In this document: positions 8,436 to 16,379 of the stretch, piece by piece
Position numbering within the stretch: the first letter of the stretch is position 1
Layout of the letters: every line of letters starts with the position of its first letter
Assembly (NCBI GenBank): GCA_039815505.1
Contig: JBCBZE010000017.1
Span: 1 to 22,972 of the forward strand
Origin: CANLWN01 sp039815505
Lineage (GTDB): Bacteria; Bacteroidota; Bacteroidia; Flavobacteriales; Flavobacteriaceae
Direction: 5' to 3'
Length of the DNA stretch: 22,972 nucleotides
The notes under the pieces: model-generated
What the model saw: the letters and a program-made list of their open reading frames with translations, nothing else
What the model was told of the DNA's origin: nothing
The model's database searches: none
Made by a program: the position numbers and the translations under genes

Positions 8436-10293
8436 ACTCGTTTATCTTGAAAGGTTGTCCGCTGTAAGGTTTGGCATATTCATGTTCCAATGTTTTCTCC
8501 AACATGCGTTGCTCCAAGTCCTTACGTGTAATTTCACCTTTGAGATACTTTTCTATTAATAGCGAAGCTATATGGCCCGCATAGCGAGATCCGTAATAGC
8601 CATTTTCAATGTATACGGCTATTGCTATTTTAGGATTATCCACGGGAGCAAAGGCAACAAAAACGGAATTATCCGTCAACTGGGTTTTGACCCCATCTAT
8701 TTTTGTGAAGTTTTCAACGGTTCCCGTTTTCCCTGCGATTTCAATATCGGGTACCTGTACCCATCTCGCAGTTCCTTTTTTATATACATCTGCCATCCCC
8801 TGTATTACCGGTTCAAAGTGTTTTTTGTCTATTGTGGTATGCTTGGGTTCAGTAAATTTAGGTTCGGTGATATCCGTACCGTTTATTTTTTTTAGTAGGT
8901 GGGGTATAAAGTAATGCCCCCTATTGGCTATTGCCGCGGTCATATTGGCCAGTTGCAGTGGCGTTACCGCGACTTCTCCCTGACCAATGGAGTTGGAAAT
9001 AATGTATGAGGACACCCACCGATTATCTCCGTACCATTTATCATACATTTCCTTGTTGGGAACTCTTCCCGGTCTTCCGGTGTAGATGTCGGAACCTAAA
9101 AAACCACCTAACCCAAAACTCTTCATATGCTTTTCCCATACATCCATACCCTCATCGGTCGTGGGGAATTGTTCATATATTTTTCTAAAGGTGCCCGCGA
9201 AATAAGCATTACAAGACTTATATATCCCTGAATTCATATTGCGGATTCCACCCCCACAATGACACCCCCTTTTTGTTCTACCCACATAAAATCCATTGTA
9301 ACATCTAATGGTAGTCTCAGGGGTAATTGCCCCTTCTTGCAAGGCAACCAAGGCATTTAAGGTCTTAAAAGGTGATCCGGGTTCTTTTTCAAATGAAATC
9401 GATCGATCAAACAAGGGCTTGGCTATAGTGTCATAATACAATTTTGTATAATTTCTAGACCGTTTTCTGCCCACTAAAAGCGATGGGTCATAGGTAGGAC
9501 CGGAAATCATGGCAAGAATTTCCCCTGAGGCCGGTTCAATGGCCACTATACCGCCTCTTTTCCCGTGCATCAATTTTTCACCATACTCTTGGAGTACTTT
9601 ATCCAGGGTTAAACTTATTTCTTTTCCCTGTTCCGGCAAGGTGTCCAAAATGCCGTTTTTAAAAGGTCCTATATCCCTGTTGAAACGATCTTTTTGAATG
9701 TATTGCACTCCTTTACTTCCTCGCAGCGTCTCTTCATATTGTTTTTCCACCCCGGTACGTCCCGTTAATTCTCCTTGGACATAATACGGATTACGCTGTA
9801 AATCTCGCTCGTTCACCTCACTGATATAACCCAATACGTTTGCGGCACTGGTGGTGGCATAATATCTCAACGATCGTTTTTGAATATAAAAACCATCATA
9901 TTTCCTCATTTTTTCCTGTAGTCGTGCATAATCTTCCTTGGAGAGTTGGGGGACCAATACGGAAGGCAGCCTAGGGGAATATACCCTTGCTTTCCTCAAT
10001 GTTTTAATAAAAGTTTCCTTGTCCACTCCCAAAAGGCTACAGAACTCCAAGGTGTCCAATGGTTGTACTTCTCTTGGAATTACCATTACGTCATAAGCAG
10101 GTTGGTTCCCTACCAATAGTTTTCCGTTTCTATCGTATATATATCCTCTTTCGGGATAATCATATATAGCCTTTACCGCGGTATCTTCCAAAACCTGATT
10201 GGGGGAAAAACTAAATATCTGTAGGTAAGACAACCTACCGATAAAGCTAATCCCGATAATTACAATAATGGACGATAAAAGAATCTTCTTCAT
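8425..10293 (-). CDS. mrdA: Penicillin-binding protein 2, elongasome transpeptidase
   Basis: Class B PBP that cross-links peptidoglycan of the side wall and activates RodA. The 622-residue protein has an N-terminal membrane anchor (about residues 4-21), a PBP dimerisation/pedestal domain (about 45-215) and a transpeptidase domain. The three penicilloyl-serine motifs are in place: Ser307-x-x-Lys310 (EPGSPFKTL), Ser360-Cys-Asn362 (YKSCNAYF) and Lys522-Thr-Gly (AGKTGT). The second motif is preceded by a Cys-rich turn (RGCHCGGG) in the region where PBP2 proteins often carry CH or CHN residues near the active site; a bound metal there is possible but unproven here. It lies 26 bases after mreD and overlaps rodA by 11 bases. 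Confidence 0.96.
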   Translation of the reverse strand: MKKILLSSIIVIIGISFIGRLSYLQIFSFSPNQVLEDTAVKAIYDYPERGYIYDRNGKLLVGNQPAYDVMVIPREVQPLDTLEFCSLLGVDKETFIKTLRKARVYSPRLPSVLVPQLSKEDYARLQEKMRKYDGFYIQKRSLRYYATTSAANVLGYISEVNERDLQRNPYYVQGELTGRTGVEKQYEETLRGSKGVQYIQKDRFNRDIGPFKNGILDTLPEQGKEISLTLDKVLQEYGEKLMHGKRGGIVAIEPASGEILAMISGPTYDPSLLVGRKRSRNYTKLYYDTIAKPLFDRSISFEKEPGSPFKTLNALVALQEGAITPETTIRCYNGFYVGRTKRGCHCGGGIRNMNSGIYKSCNAYFAGTFRKIYEQFPTTDEGMDVWEKHMKSFGLGGFLGSDIYTGRPGRVPNKEMYDKWYGDNRWVSSYIISNSIGQGEVAVTPLQLANMTAAIANRGHYFIPHLLKKINGTDITEPKFTEPKHTTIDKKHFEPVIQGMADVYKKGTARWVQVPDIEIAGKTGTVENFTKIDGVKTQLTDNSVFVAFAPVDNPKIAIAVYIENGYYGSRYAGHIASLLIEKYLKGEITRKDLEQRMLEKTLEHEYAKPYSGQPFKINEYVW

Positions 10294-10319
10294 TGAAAAT
10301 GAAATTTATCTATTTCATA

Positions 10320-10829
10320 TTATTCCTTGCTTACACTAAAGAGCGAACCAAATAGCAGACATAATAATAAAGTAGCCCCACCGACCGAAAGCACTTTTTT
10401 CAAAATTAACAGCAAATTCGATAAACTGAAAATTTCCAAAGAAAAGAAAATCAAATGGTGCGTTACTACTAATAACGCTAAAAATGTTATTTGTTGTGCC
10501 TTTGTTGAGTTGGATAATTTAAAACTTTGAAATTCATAATTTACACCAAAACAAAACCGCATAATAATGGGCCTTAGATAAGCAATGGTAACCGTTGAGG
10601 CCGCATGCAAGGCCATGGTGTCGGAAAATAAATCGATACTGAATCCCAATAAAAAACTTACTCCCAAAAAGACGGCCCTATTCTCCTTGATAGGATACCA
10701 ATAAAGAAATAGGATATATACCATCGGATTGATGAAACCAAAGAAATTAAGCTTATTAAAAACAAGGACCTGCACAAAAACGAGCAGCATAAATCTAATG
10801 ATGTTTATGAAGTAATAATTATTGGTCAT
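10320..10829 (-). CDS. mreD: Rod shape-determining protein MreD
   Basis: Integral membrane partner of MreC in the elongasome. The 169-residue protein is made of about five hydrophobic helices and contains the family-like stretch YPIKENRAVFLGVSFLLGFS followed by IDLFSDTMALHAAS, in which Gly-Phe-x-x-Asp and His are commonly conserved. MreD is weakly conserved, so position carries much of the weight: it lies between mreC (11-base overlap of its start with the mreC end) and mrdA. Its length is usual for the family (about 160-170). No other function needs to be considered. Confidence 0.93.
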   Translation of the reverse strand: MTNNYYFINIIRFMLLVFVQVLVFNKLNFFGFINPMVYILFLYWYPIKENRAVFLGVSFLLGFSIDLFSDTMALHAASTVTIAYLRPIIMRFCFGVNYEFQSFKLSNSTKAQQITFLALLVVTHHLIFFSLEIFSLSNLLLILKKVLSVGGATLLLCLLFGSLFSVSKE

Positions 10830-11637
10830 TTTCGGTTTCCAATTGTAATTGCTCTATTTCCGGCCTATTGATATTGTTGATAATGTATACAGTTTTAATA
10901 TCGGCCATGTCATTGAACAATTTCACATCTATATTATAAGAACTTTTGGAGGTGTTCAAATCAAACTTTTGGATGGTGCCAATAGGGATATTTTCAGGAA
11001 ATATACTGCTGCGGCCACCGGTAACTATAGTGTCGCCAACGAATAAGGTAACCAGCCTTGGAATATCATTTAATTGAACTACATTATAATTATCCGTATT
11101 CCAAATTAGCGAGCCAAAATGATCGGAGTTCTTCATTTTTGCATTGATATTCGATTTTGTATTCAAAATACTTTGTACACTGGCATAGTTTGAAGAAGTA
11201 CTTTCCACGATTCCCAAAATTCCGTTATCCGTAATAACCCCCATATCTTGTTGTATCCCCTGTTTTTTTCCTTTATTTATGGTGATGTAGTTCCTAGGGT
11301 TGGCATAACTGTTTTTTATGACCCGTCCGGTCCATATGGTGTAGTTGATTTCCGTTGTATCCAATACAACGGAATCCATGGGTTTTAGGTTAAACAGGAG
11401 TTTTCTTAATCTCTTGTTTTCCTCTACCAGTTTCTTATTTTCCTTATTCAGGTTAAAGTAACCTGAAATAGTACTCGAGGTTTCATAGATGTTTCCGCTA
11501 ATCCAATTGGAGGAATTAAAGAATTTTGATTGATGGTAGGAATGGGACCTAACGGTGAATCCCAGTGAAATGCTAAGCAACAAGAAATAAAGCAATGAGA
11601 TTTTATATCGTATTATGAAGTTAATGATCTGCTGCAT
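10819..11637 (-). CDS. mreC: Rod shape-determining protein MreC
   Basis: Bitopic periplasmic scaffold that binds PBP2 and helps switch on elongasome synthesis. The 272-residue protein has a short cytoplasmic start, one membrane helix (about residues 12-28), a coiled coil rich in Lys/Glu/Leu (about 60-86, NKENKKLVEENKRLRKLL) and a beta-rich C-domain with the family features INKGKKQGIQQDMGVI, NGILGIV and DTIVTGGRSSIFPENIPIG. The end is acidic (QLQLETENDQ). It begins 76 bases after mreB; that spacer has no clear terminator. Its last 11 bases overlap mreD. Confidence 0.95.
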   Translation of the reverse strand: MQQIINFIIRYKISLLYFLLLSISLGFTVRSHSYHQSKFFNSSNWISGNIYETSSTISGYFNLNKENKKLVEENKRLRKLLFNLKPMDSVVLDTTEINYTIWTGRVIKNSYANPRNYITINKGKKQGIQQDMGVITDNGILGIVESTSSNYASVQSILNTKSNINAKMKNSDHFGSLIWNTDNYNVVQLNDIPRLVTLFVGDTIVTGGRSSIFPENIPIGTIQKFDLNTSKSSYNIDVKLFNDMADIKTVYIINNINRPEIEQLQLETENDQ

Positions 11638-11713
11638 TCACTTTTCTTATTTACTTCCTGTATGATGCCTGACTTACTGACGTTCAGGGTATGGTAGCAA
11701 TGGCCCTCTAAAA

Positions 11714-12742
11714 CTATTTGATAAGAATACTCTTATAGCGCTCTAAATTTTTCAAAGCAATTCCGGTTCCTCGTACTACCGCACGCAACGGATCTTCGGC
11801 AATATAAACGGGTAAATCCGTTTTTTGCGATAATCGTCTATCCAGGCCTCTCAACATAGACCCACCACCGGCCAAATAAATTCCCGTATTGTAGATGTCA
11901 GCTGCAAGTTCTGGTGGCGTTTGGGACAGGGTTTCCATAACGGCATCCTCTACTCTTAAAATGGATTTATCCAATGCCTTTGCTATTTCCCTGTATGAAA
12001 TTTGTACCTGTTTGGGTTTTCCGGTTAAAAGATCACGTCCTTGAACCGATTTTTCATCAGGAGGTGATTGAAGGTCTTCTGTAGCCGAGCCAATTTCAAT
12101 TTTTATATGTTCGGCCGTGCTTTCGCCGACGTATAAATTGTGTTGGGTACGCATATAATAGATAATATCATTGGTAAACACATCGCCTGCAATTTTAACC
12201 GATTTATCACAAACGATTCCACCCAAGGCAATCACCGCAATTTCAGTGGTACCACCACCAATATCCACGATCATGTTGCCTTTTGGTTGCATAATGTCCA
12301 AACCAATACCGATTGCAGCGGCCATAGGTTCATGAATAAGATATACTTCTTTTCCGTTGACGCGCTCGGCAGATTCTTTTACCGCCCTCATCTCTACCTC
12401 GGTAATTCCAGAGGGAATACAGATAACCATTCGTAAGGCAGGTGGAAACCATTTTTTCTTTAGGGCAGGAATGTTTTTGATGAACATATTGATCATCTTT
12501 TCAGAGGCATCAAAATCCGCAATTACACCATCTTTCAATGGACGTATGGTTTTTATATTTTCATGGGTCTTTCCCTGCATCATGTTGGCCTCTTTGCCTA
12601 CGGCAATAATTTTCCCGGTTACCCTATCACGGGCTACAATGGAAGGACTGTCCACAACAACCTTGTCCATATGTATGATGAGGGTATTGGCCGTGCCTAA
12701 ATCGATGGCTATTTCCTCCGTTAAGAAATCAAAAAATCCCAT
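11714..12742 (-). CDS. mreB: Actin-like cell shape protein MreB
   Basis: Bacterial actin that forms short membrane-bound filaments and places the MreCD-PBP2-RodA complex for side-wall growth. The 342-residue protein shows the actin-fold phosphate-1 motif DLGTANT (residues 14-20), the phosphate-2 motif DIGGGTTE (around 160), the adenosine motif YLAGGGSMLRGLD and the MreB-typical HEPMAAAIG. The length is as expected (about 340-347). A match to the Bacteroidota -7 promoter element lies about 40 bases upstream, between purH and mreB, so the mre-mrd genes may have their own promoter besides any read-through from purH. Confidence 0.97.
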   Translation of the reverse strand: MGFFDFLTEEIAIDLGTANTLIIHMDKVVVDSPSIVARDRVTGKIIAVGKEANMMQGKTHENIKTIRPLKDGVIADFDASEKMINMFIKNIPALKKKWFPPALRMVICIPSGITEVEMRAVKESAERVNGKEVYLIHEPMAAAIGIGLDIMQPKGNMIVDIGGGTTEIAVIALGGIVCDKSVKIAGDVFTNDIIYYMRTQHNLYVGESTAEHIKIEIGSATEDLQSPPDEKSVQGRDLLTGKPKQVQISYREIAKALDKSILRVEDAVMETLSQTPPELAADIYNTGIYLAGGGSMLRGLDRRLSQKTDLPVYIAEDPLRAVVRGTGIALKNLERYKSILIK

Positions 12743-12783
12743 TTGTGCTAGTTTGGTTTCGGATTAAAAGTAAATTTTATCGA

Positions 12784-12791
12784 CAAAAGTA
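12784..12791 (-). promoter_or_regulatory. Candidate -7 promoter element for mreB
   Basis: On the minus strand TACTTTTG matches the Bacteroidota sigma-ABfr -7 consensus TAnnTTTG exactly. It ends about 41 bases before the mreB ATG, just after the purH stop. No clear -33 TTG lies at the usual distance, so this is a one-box match only. Confidence 0.4.
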
Positions 12792-12797
12792 GCAAAA

Positions 12798-14327
12798 TTA
12801 ATGCTTAAAATGACGTGTTCCGGTCATTACCATGGCAATTCCATTGGCATTACAATAATCAATGCTTAATTGGTCCTTTATAGAACCTCCCGGTTGTATA
12901 ACACTACGTATACCACTTTTATGTGCAATTTCCACACAATCAGGGAATGGAAAAAAAGCATCGCTTGCCATTACGGCACCTTCCAAATTAAACTTAAAAG
13001 ATTCAGCTTTATGAATTGCTTGGTTCAGTGCATCCACCCTGGATGTTTGTCCCGTACCGCTGGCGCAGAGCTGTTTGTTCTTTGCTAAAACTATCGTATT
13101 ACTTTTAGTATGCTTACAAAGTTTGGAAGCAAAAAGAAGGTCTTCTAATTCCGGTTCGGAGGGTTTCTTGTCCGTTGCATAGGATAAATCCGCAAGTGCA
13201 TCGGTTTTATTATCCTTATCCTGTACCAATACGCCGTTTAAACAGGTCCTTACAATGGTTCCCGGTAAGTCAACCTCATTTTGTATGAGAATGATACGAT
13301 TCTTCTTGCCCTTAAGAATTTCCAAGGCTTCGTCCGAATAGCTCGGGGCGATAACCACCTCACAGAATAATTTATGGATTTCCTCGGCGGTAGGGACGTC
13401 GATTTCCATATTGCTTATAAGGATACCGCCAAAAGCGGAAACAGGGTCACCAGCTAGCGCATCCACATAGGCTTGGTAAAGAGAATCCCTTTGGGCAAGT
13501 CCGCATGCATTATTGTGTTTTAAAATGGCAAAAGTGGGGGCATCACCCTTAAATTCACCCATTAAATTCACCGCAGCATCTACATCCAAGAGGTTATTAT
13601 AAGATAATTCCTTACCGTGAAGTTTGGTGAACATAGCTTCAAAATCGCCAAAGAAAAACCCTTTTTGATGTGGATTTTCCCCATAGCGTAATACCCTCCC
13701 CTTGGTTTCGCTTATTTTAAGTACCGCTGCTTCAGATTGGTTGAAGTAGTTAAAAATAGCGGTATCGTAATGTGAGGATATGTTAAACGCCTTCGTGGCA
13801 AAATGCTTTCGGTTTTCCAAGGTGGTAGTTCCTTCTCCTTCTGTAATGACATCAAGAAACTCATCGTAGTCCTCCATAGAAGAAACACATAGGACATCTT
13901 TATAATTTTTGGCCGCTGCCCGTATTAAGGAAATACCTCCAATATCTATCTTTTCAATAATATCTTGTTCCGAGGCACCACTGGCCACAGTTTTCTCAAA
14001 AGGATATAAATCAACGATTACAATGTCTAATTGAGGGATGTCAAATTCTTCCAATTGTGCCACATCACTTTCGTTGTCCTGCCTATTCAAGATTCCGCCA
14101 AACACTTTGGGATGCAATGTTTTTACCCTGCCTCCTAGAATAGAGGGATAGCTGGTTACGTCCTCCACCGGAACAACTTCTACCCCTAGTTCCTTAATGA
14201 ATTTTTCCGTTCCGCCGGTAGAATAAATGGTTATTCCAAGTTCTTGGAATTTTTTCACAATAGGTCCTAGTCCGTCCTTATGAAAAACAGATATCAGCGC
14301 GGACGTGGCTTTTTTGGAGGTGCTCAT
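12798..14327 (-). CDS. purH: Bifunctional AICAR formyltransferase / IMP cyclohydrolase PurH
   Basis: Catalyses the last two steps of IMP synthesis: formyl transfer from 10-formyl-THF to AICAR, then ring closure. The 509-residue protein has an N-terminal MGS-like cyclohydrolase domain (about 1-150; YSTGGTEKFI, LGGRVKTLHPKVFGGIL) and a C-terminal transformylase domain with RYGENPHQKG, SYNNLLDVDAA and KHNNACG. Lys270-His271 correspond to the Lys-His pair needed for formyl transfer. DAFFPFPD and PGGSIKDQ near the end, and the closing MTGTRHFKH, are family hallmarks. The KHNNACG form differs from the commoner KHxNPCG by Ala for Pro. It starts the minus-strand purH-mreB-CD-mrdA-rodA series; the 161-base upstream gap should hold its promoter. 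Confidence 0.97.
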   Translation of the reverse strand: MSTSKKATSALISVFHKDGLGPIVKKFQELGITIYSTGGTEKFIKELGVEVVPVEDVTSYPSILGGRVKTLHPKVFGGILNRQDNESDVAQLEEFDIPQLDIVIVDLYPFEKTVASGASEQDIIEKIDIGGISLIRAAAKNYKDVLCVSSMEDYDEFLDVITEGEGTTTLENRKHFATKAFNISSHYDTAIFNYFNQSEAAVLKISETKGRVLRYGENPHQKGFFFGDFEAMFTKLHGKELSYNNLLDVDAAVNLMGEFKGDAPTFAILKHNNACGLAQRDSLYQAYVDALAGDPVSAFGGILISNMEIDVPTAEEIHKLFCEVVIAPSYSDEALEILKGKKNRIILIQNEVDLPGTIVRTCLNGVLVQDKDNKTDALADLSYATDKKPSEPELEDLLFASKLCKHTKSNTIVLAKNKQLCASGTGQTSRVDALNQAIHKAESFKFNLEGAVMASDAFFPFPDCVEIAHKSGIRSVIQPGGSIKDQLSIDYCNANGIAMVMTGTRHFKH

Positions 14328-14488
14328 TTTTTATGCTTATGGTTATCGAATAAATTACAATCAATCTCTTTTGAAAAGCAATGGAAATGGTCCAAAGTAG
14401 CTTTTAACAAGAATGACGGACAATCCGACAAATGTAATTTTTTTGAATCTAAAAAATGAGAAGGGTTATTAACAAAACCGTTAAAGTT

Positions 14489-14941
14489 TTAAAGAATTTG
14501 GGCCACTTTCCGGTTTACGGTTTCCAAAAATCGTTCATCTTCAGCCGTAAACGGATCAGGCGTGTTGGAATCAATATCAATTTGACCTATATTTTCCCCG
14601 TTTACAAAAAGTGGTACCACAATTTCCGATTTAACGGTAATGCTGCATGCAATATAGTTGTCCTGTGCCTGAACATCGGGGACTACAAAGTTTTCGTTGG
14701 AAACGGCTACCTGTCCGCAAATACCCTTCCCAAAAGGAATTATGGTATGGTCGGTGGGCTCGCCGGCATAAGGCCCTAGCTTTAATTCTTCTTTGTCTCC
14801 GTTCTTAAAGTAAAAACCTACCCAGTCGTAATAGGGAATGGTATCCCTCAAAAGCTCACATAGCCGTTGCAGACGATATTCAATATCTTTGCTACCGTCA
14901 TCCAGAACGGAAGCTACTTTTGACTCTAATTCCTTTAGCAT
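14489..14941 (-). CDS. GAF protein, free methionine-(R)-sulfoxide reductase-like
   Basis: fRMsr enzymes reduce free L-methionine-(R)-sulfoxide in the cytoplasm using cysteines of a GAF fold. The 150-residue protein carries the family stretches DWVGFYF (39-45), PFGKGICGQVAV (69-80), DNYIACS (94-100), KSEIVVPL (104-111) and IGQIDIDS (118-125). Cys75 and Cys99 are 24 residues apart, as Cys94 and Cys118 are in E. coli YebR. The third family cysteine (Cys84 of YebR) would fall at residue 65, which is His here; another Cys (28) lies in the N-terminal helix. The frame is open 23 codons upstream, but that stretch looks like untranslated leader and family members start near MLKELESK, so the ATG at 14941 is preferred. 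It diverges from the metal cluster at 15081. Confidence 0.82.
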   Translation of the reverse strand: MLKELESKVASVLDDGSKDIEYRLQRLCELLRDTIPYYDWVGFYFKNGDKEELKLGPYAGEPTDHTIIPFGKGICGQVAVSNENFVVPDVQAQDNYIACSITVKSEIVVPLFVNGENIGQIDIDSNTPDPFTAEDERFLETVNRKVAQIL

Positions 14942-15067
14942 TGTATGTTTTTTATAAAGGTATTTAAAACTTGATTTTAAGTCGATTTTTTGACTAAAAA
15001 TTACATGCAAGCTAACTTAAATCTTCGTTAATAAGAGGTATAAGGTCGTATAGAATCGATAATTTCT

Positions 15068-15075
15068 TATTTTTG
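15068..15075 (+). promoter_or_regulatory. -7 promoter element of the metal/redox cluster, start codon 5 bases downstream
   Basis: TATTTTTG matches the Bacteroidota consensus TAnnTTTG exactly and is followed by TACCG and then the ATG of the first cluster gene at 15081. Transcripts of this promoter class begin about 5-7 bases after the box, so the mRNA would have almost no leader. No good TTG was seen at -33. Confidence 0.5.
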
Positions 15076-15080
15076 TACCG

Positions 15081-15482
15081 ATGAAAAGTTTTTTTCTTAG
15101 AATTGTGTCGGTTGTAATGGCACTCCTGCTATTGGCTTCCACCACCTCATGGTCGGTAGAAAAGCACTATTGTATGGGGCATATGATAGACATGGCGTGG
15201 TTTGGTGAAGCGGATAGCTGTGGTATGGATATGGCAATGACGGGTGAGATGGCGGAAAAATCATGTTGTACAGATGAGGTGGTCGTCATGGATGGTCAGG
15301 ATAACCTAAAGCTTTCTTTCGAAGATCTTAATTTAGAGCATCAATTCTTTTTGATTGCCTTTACCCATTCATATATTGATTTGTTTGAAGGCCTTAAAGA
15401 ACACATAGTTCCCCATAAAGAATACCCACCTCCAATTTTGGTCAAAGACCTTCAGGTTTTGAGCCAAGTATTCCTTATTTGA
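15081..15482 (+). CDS. HYC_CC_PP family small secreted protein
   Basis: A 133-residue protein with a signal peptide (hydrophobic residues 4-22). The mature part begins with HYC (29-31), then a Met/His/Cys-rich stretch (MGHMIDMAWF, Cys47, GMDMAMTGEM), a CC pair (62-63) and a late EYPPP motif (about 115-119). HYC, CC and PP are the landmarks for which this Bacteroidota family is named. Its biochemical role is not established as far as I know; the many soft ligands (Cys, Met, His) suggest binding of copper or another thiophilic metal, which is inference. It is the first gene of a plus-strand cluster with a beta-barrel and two HMA proteins, which supports a metal role. The start follows a -7 element by 5 bases. 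Confidence 0.85.
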   Translation: MKSFFLRIVSVVMALLLLASTTSWSVEKHYCMGHMIDMAWFGEADSCGMDMAMTGEMAEKSCCTDEVVVMDGQDNLKLSFEDLNLEHQFFLIAFTHSYIDLFEGLKEHIVPHKEYPPPILVKDLQVLSQVFLI

Positions 15483-15488
15483 TTTACC

Positions 15489-15541
15489 ATTGTTTTACGG
15501 TACAATACGTAATAATTGTCATTCCTTTTTTTAGGAACGAT
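15489..15541 (+). other. Two small stem-loops between cluster genes 1 and 2
   Basis: The 85-base gap holds ATTGT/ACAAT (15489-15493 and 15502-15506, loop TTTACGGT) and GTCaTTCC/GGAAcGAT (15518-15525 and 15534-15541) around a T-rich loop. The second stem has one mismatch and one wobble, and no T-run follows its 3' side. They could shape or stabilise the transcript or act as a weak attenuator, but both are short and may be chance. Confidence 0.25.
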
Positions 15542-15567
15542 AAATGAGTTAAATCAAAACGAAAATC

Positions 15568-16338
15568 ATGAATAAACATATATGGCTTTTGGTCATGCTA
15601 TTTTCCTTAGCAGGAAAAATGTATGCACAAGGTCCTCCGATTACCGCGGATAAACCCATTATGCTCGGGGGCGGTAGTTTTACAATGAAGACATTGACGG
15701 AAATTAGAAAAACGGAAAGAGGTACGTTCACGTACATTCCTCTTATGTTGCACTACCTACCTTCTTCAAATTCCCTAGTGGCCTTACACTTGCCCTATAT
15801 TGGGTATAATTTTGAGAACGGTGGGTCCGGTAGTTCCTTGGCCGATATCAGGATATTGGGCAAGTATCAATTTTTCAGAAAAGACGGTACCGGTAAAACG
15901 TTTCGCATCGTAGCCAAGACCTTACAAACCTTGCCCACTGGCGATGAACTTGACCTTATAGATTTGAGCACGGGCAAGTATGCCGGATATTTTGGCCTAG
16001 TTGCTGGATACGAATCCCTAAAATATGGCATATCCAATGAGATAGGATACAACTGGATGCCTGATGGGACCTTGGATGAACTTCGATATAAATTGGGTTT
16101 TGGTCTTCCCTTGTTAAAACCGCAGTACCCCAATAAGCAATTGAACCTATACTTTGAATATACCAATTCTTGGGTTGTAGAAAGGGATTGGTATCAACTT
16201 TTATATGCACAGGGCGTTCAATATGCGGGGAAGAATATAACATTTGATTTAGCGGTTCAACTGCCGTTGGTGAACGATGTGGATGTAGGGAGGGAGTTAA
16301 AGTATAGTGTTTTTTTGGGAACACGTTATACGTTTTAA
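15568..16338 (+). CDS. Outer-membrane beta-barrel 'transporter' (Phenol_MetA_deg-like)
   Basis: A 256-residue protein with a signal peptide (residues 1-20, ending MYAQ) and then alternating strands with aromatic girdles, closing in YSVFLGTRYTF with the C-terminal Phe expected for BamA insertion. The opening of the mature part (PPITADKPIMLGGGSFTMKT), the PLMLHYLPSSN strand and LQTLPTGDELD resemble Bacteroidota proteins annotated as transporter in the Phenol_MetA_deg-like superfamily. Such barrels often sit with heavy-metal genes in this phylum. It probably provides a passage or docking site in the outer membrane for the substrate of the cluster; the substrate is unknown. It lies 85 bases after the HYC_CC_PP gene and 41 bases before the double-HMA gene. 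Confidence 0.72.
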   Translation: MNKHIWLLVMLFSLAGKMYAQGPPITADKPIMLGGGSFTMKTLTEIRKTERGTFTYIPLMLHYLPSSNSLVALHLPYIGYNFENGGSGSSLADIRILGKYQFFRKDGTGKTFRIVAKTLQTLPTGDELDLIDLSTGKYAGYFGLVAGYESLKYGISNEIGYNWMPDGTLDELRYKLGFGLPLLKPQYPNKQLNLYFEYTNSWVVERDWYQLLYAQGVQYAGKNITFDLAVQLPLVNDVDVGRELKYSVFLGTRYTF

Positions 16339-16379
16339 CAAACAGATAAAAGAGAGTAAAAAAGTATAAAATAAAAATC

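Noticed and set aside
12140..12767. Plus-strand open frames opposite mreB
   Set aside because: They are mirror frames of a highly conserved gene.
14942..15010. Upstream 23-codon extension of the fRMsr-like gene
   Set aside because: The added residues are unlike the family N-terminus and lie in AT-rich leader DNA; MLKELESK is the usual type of start.
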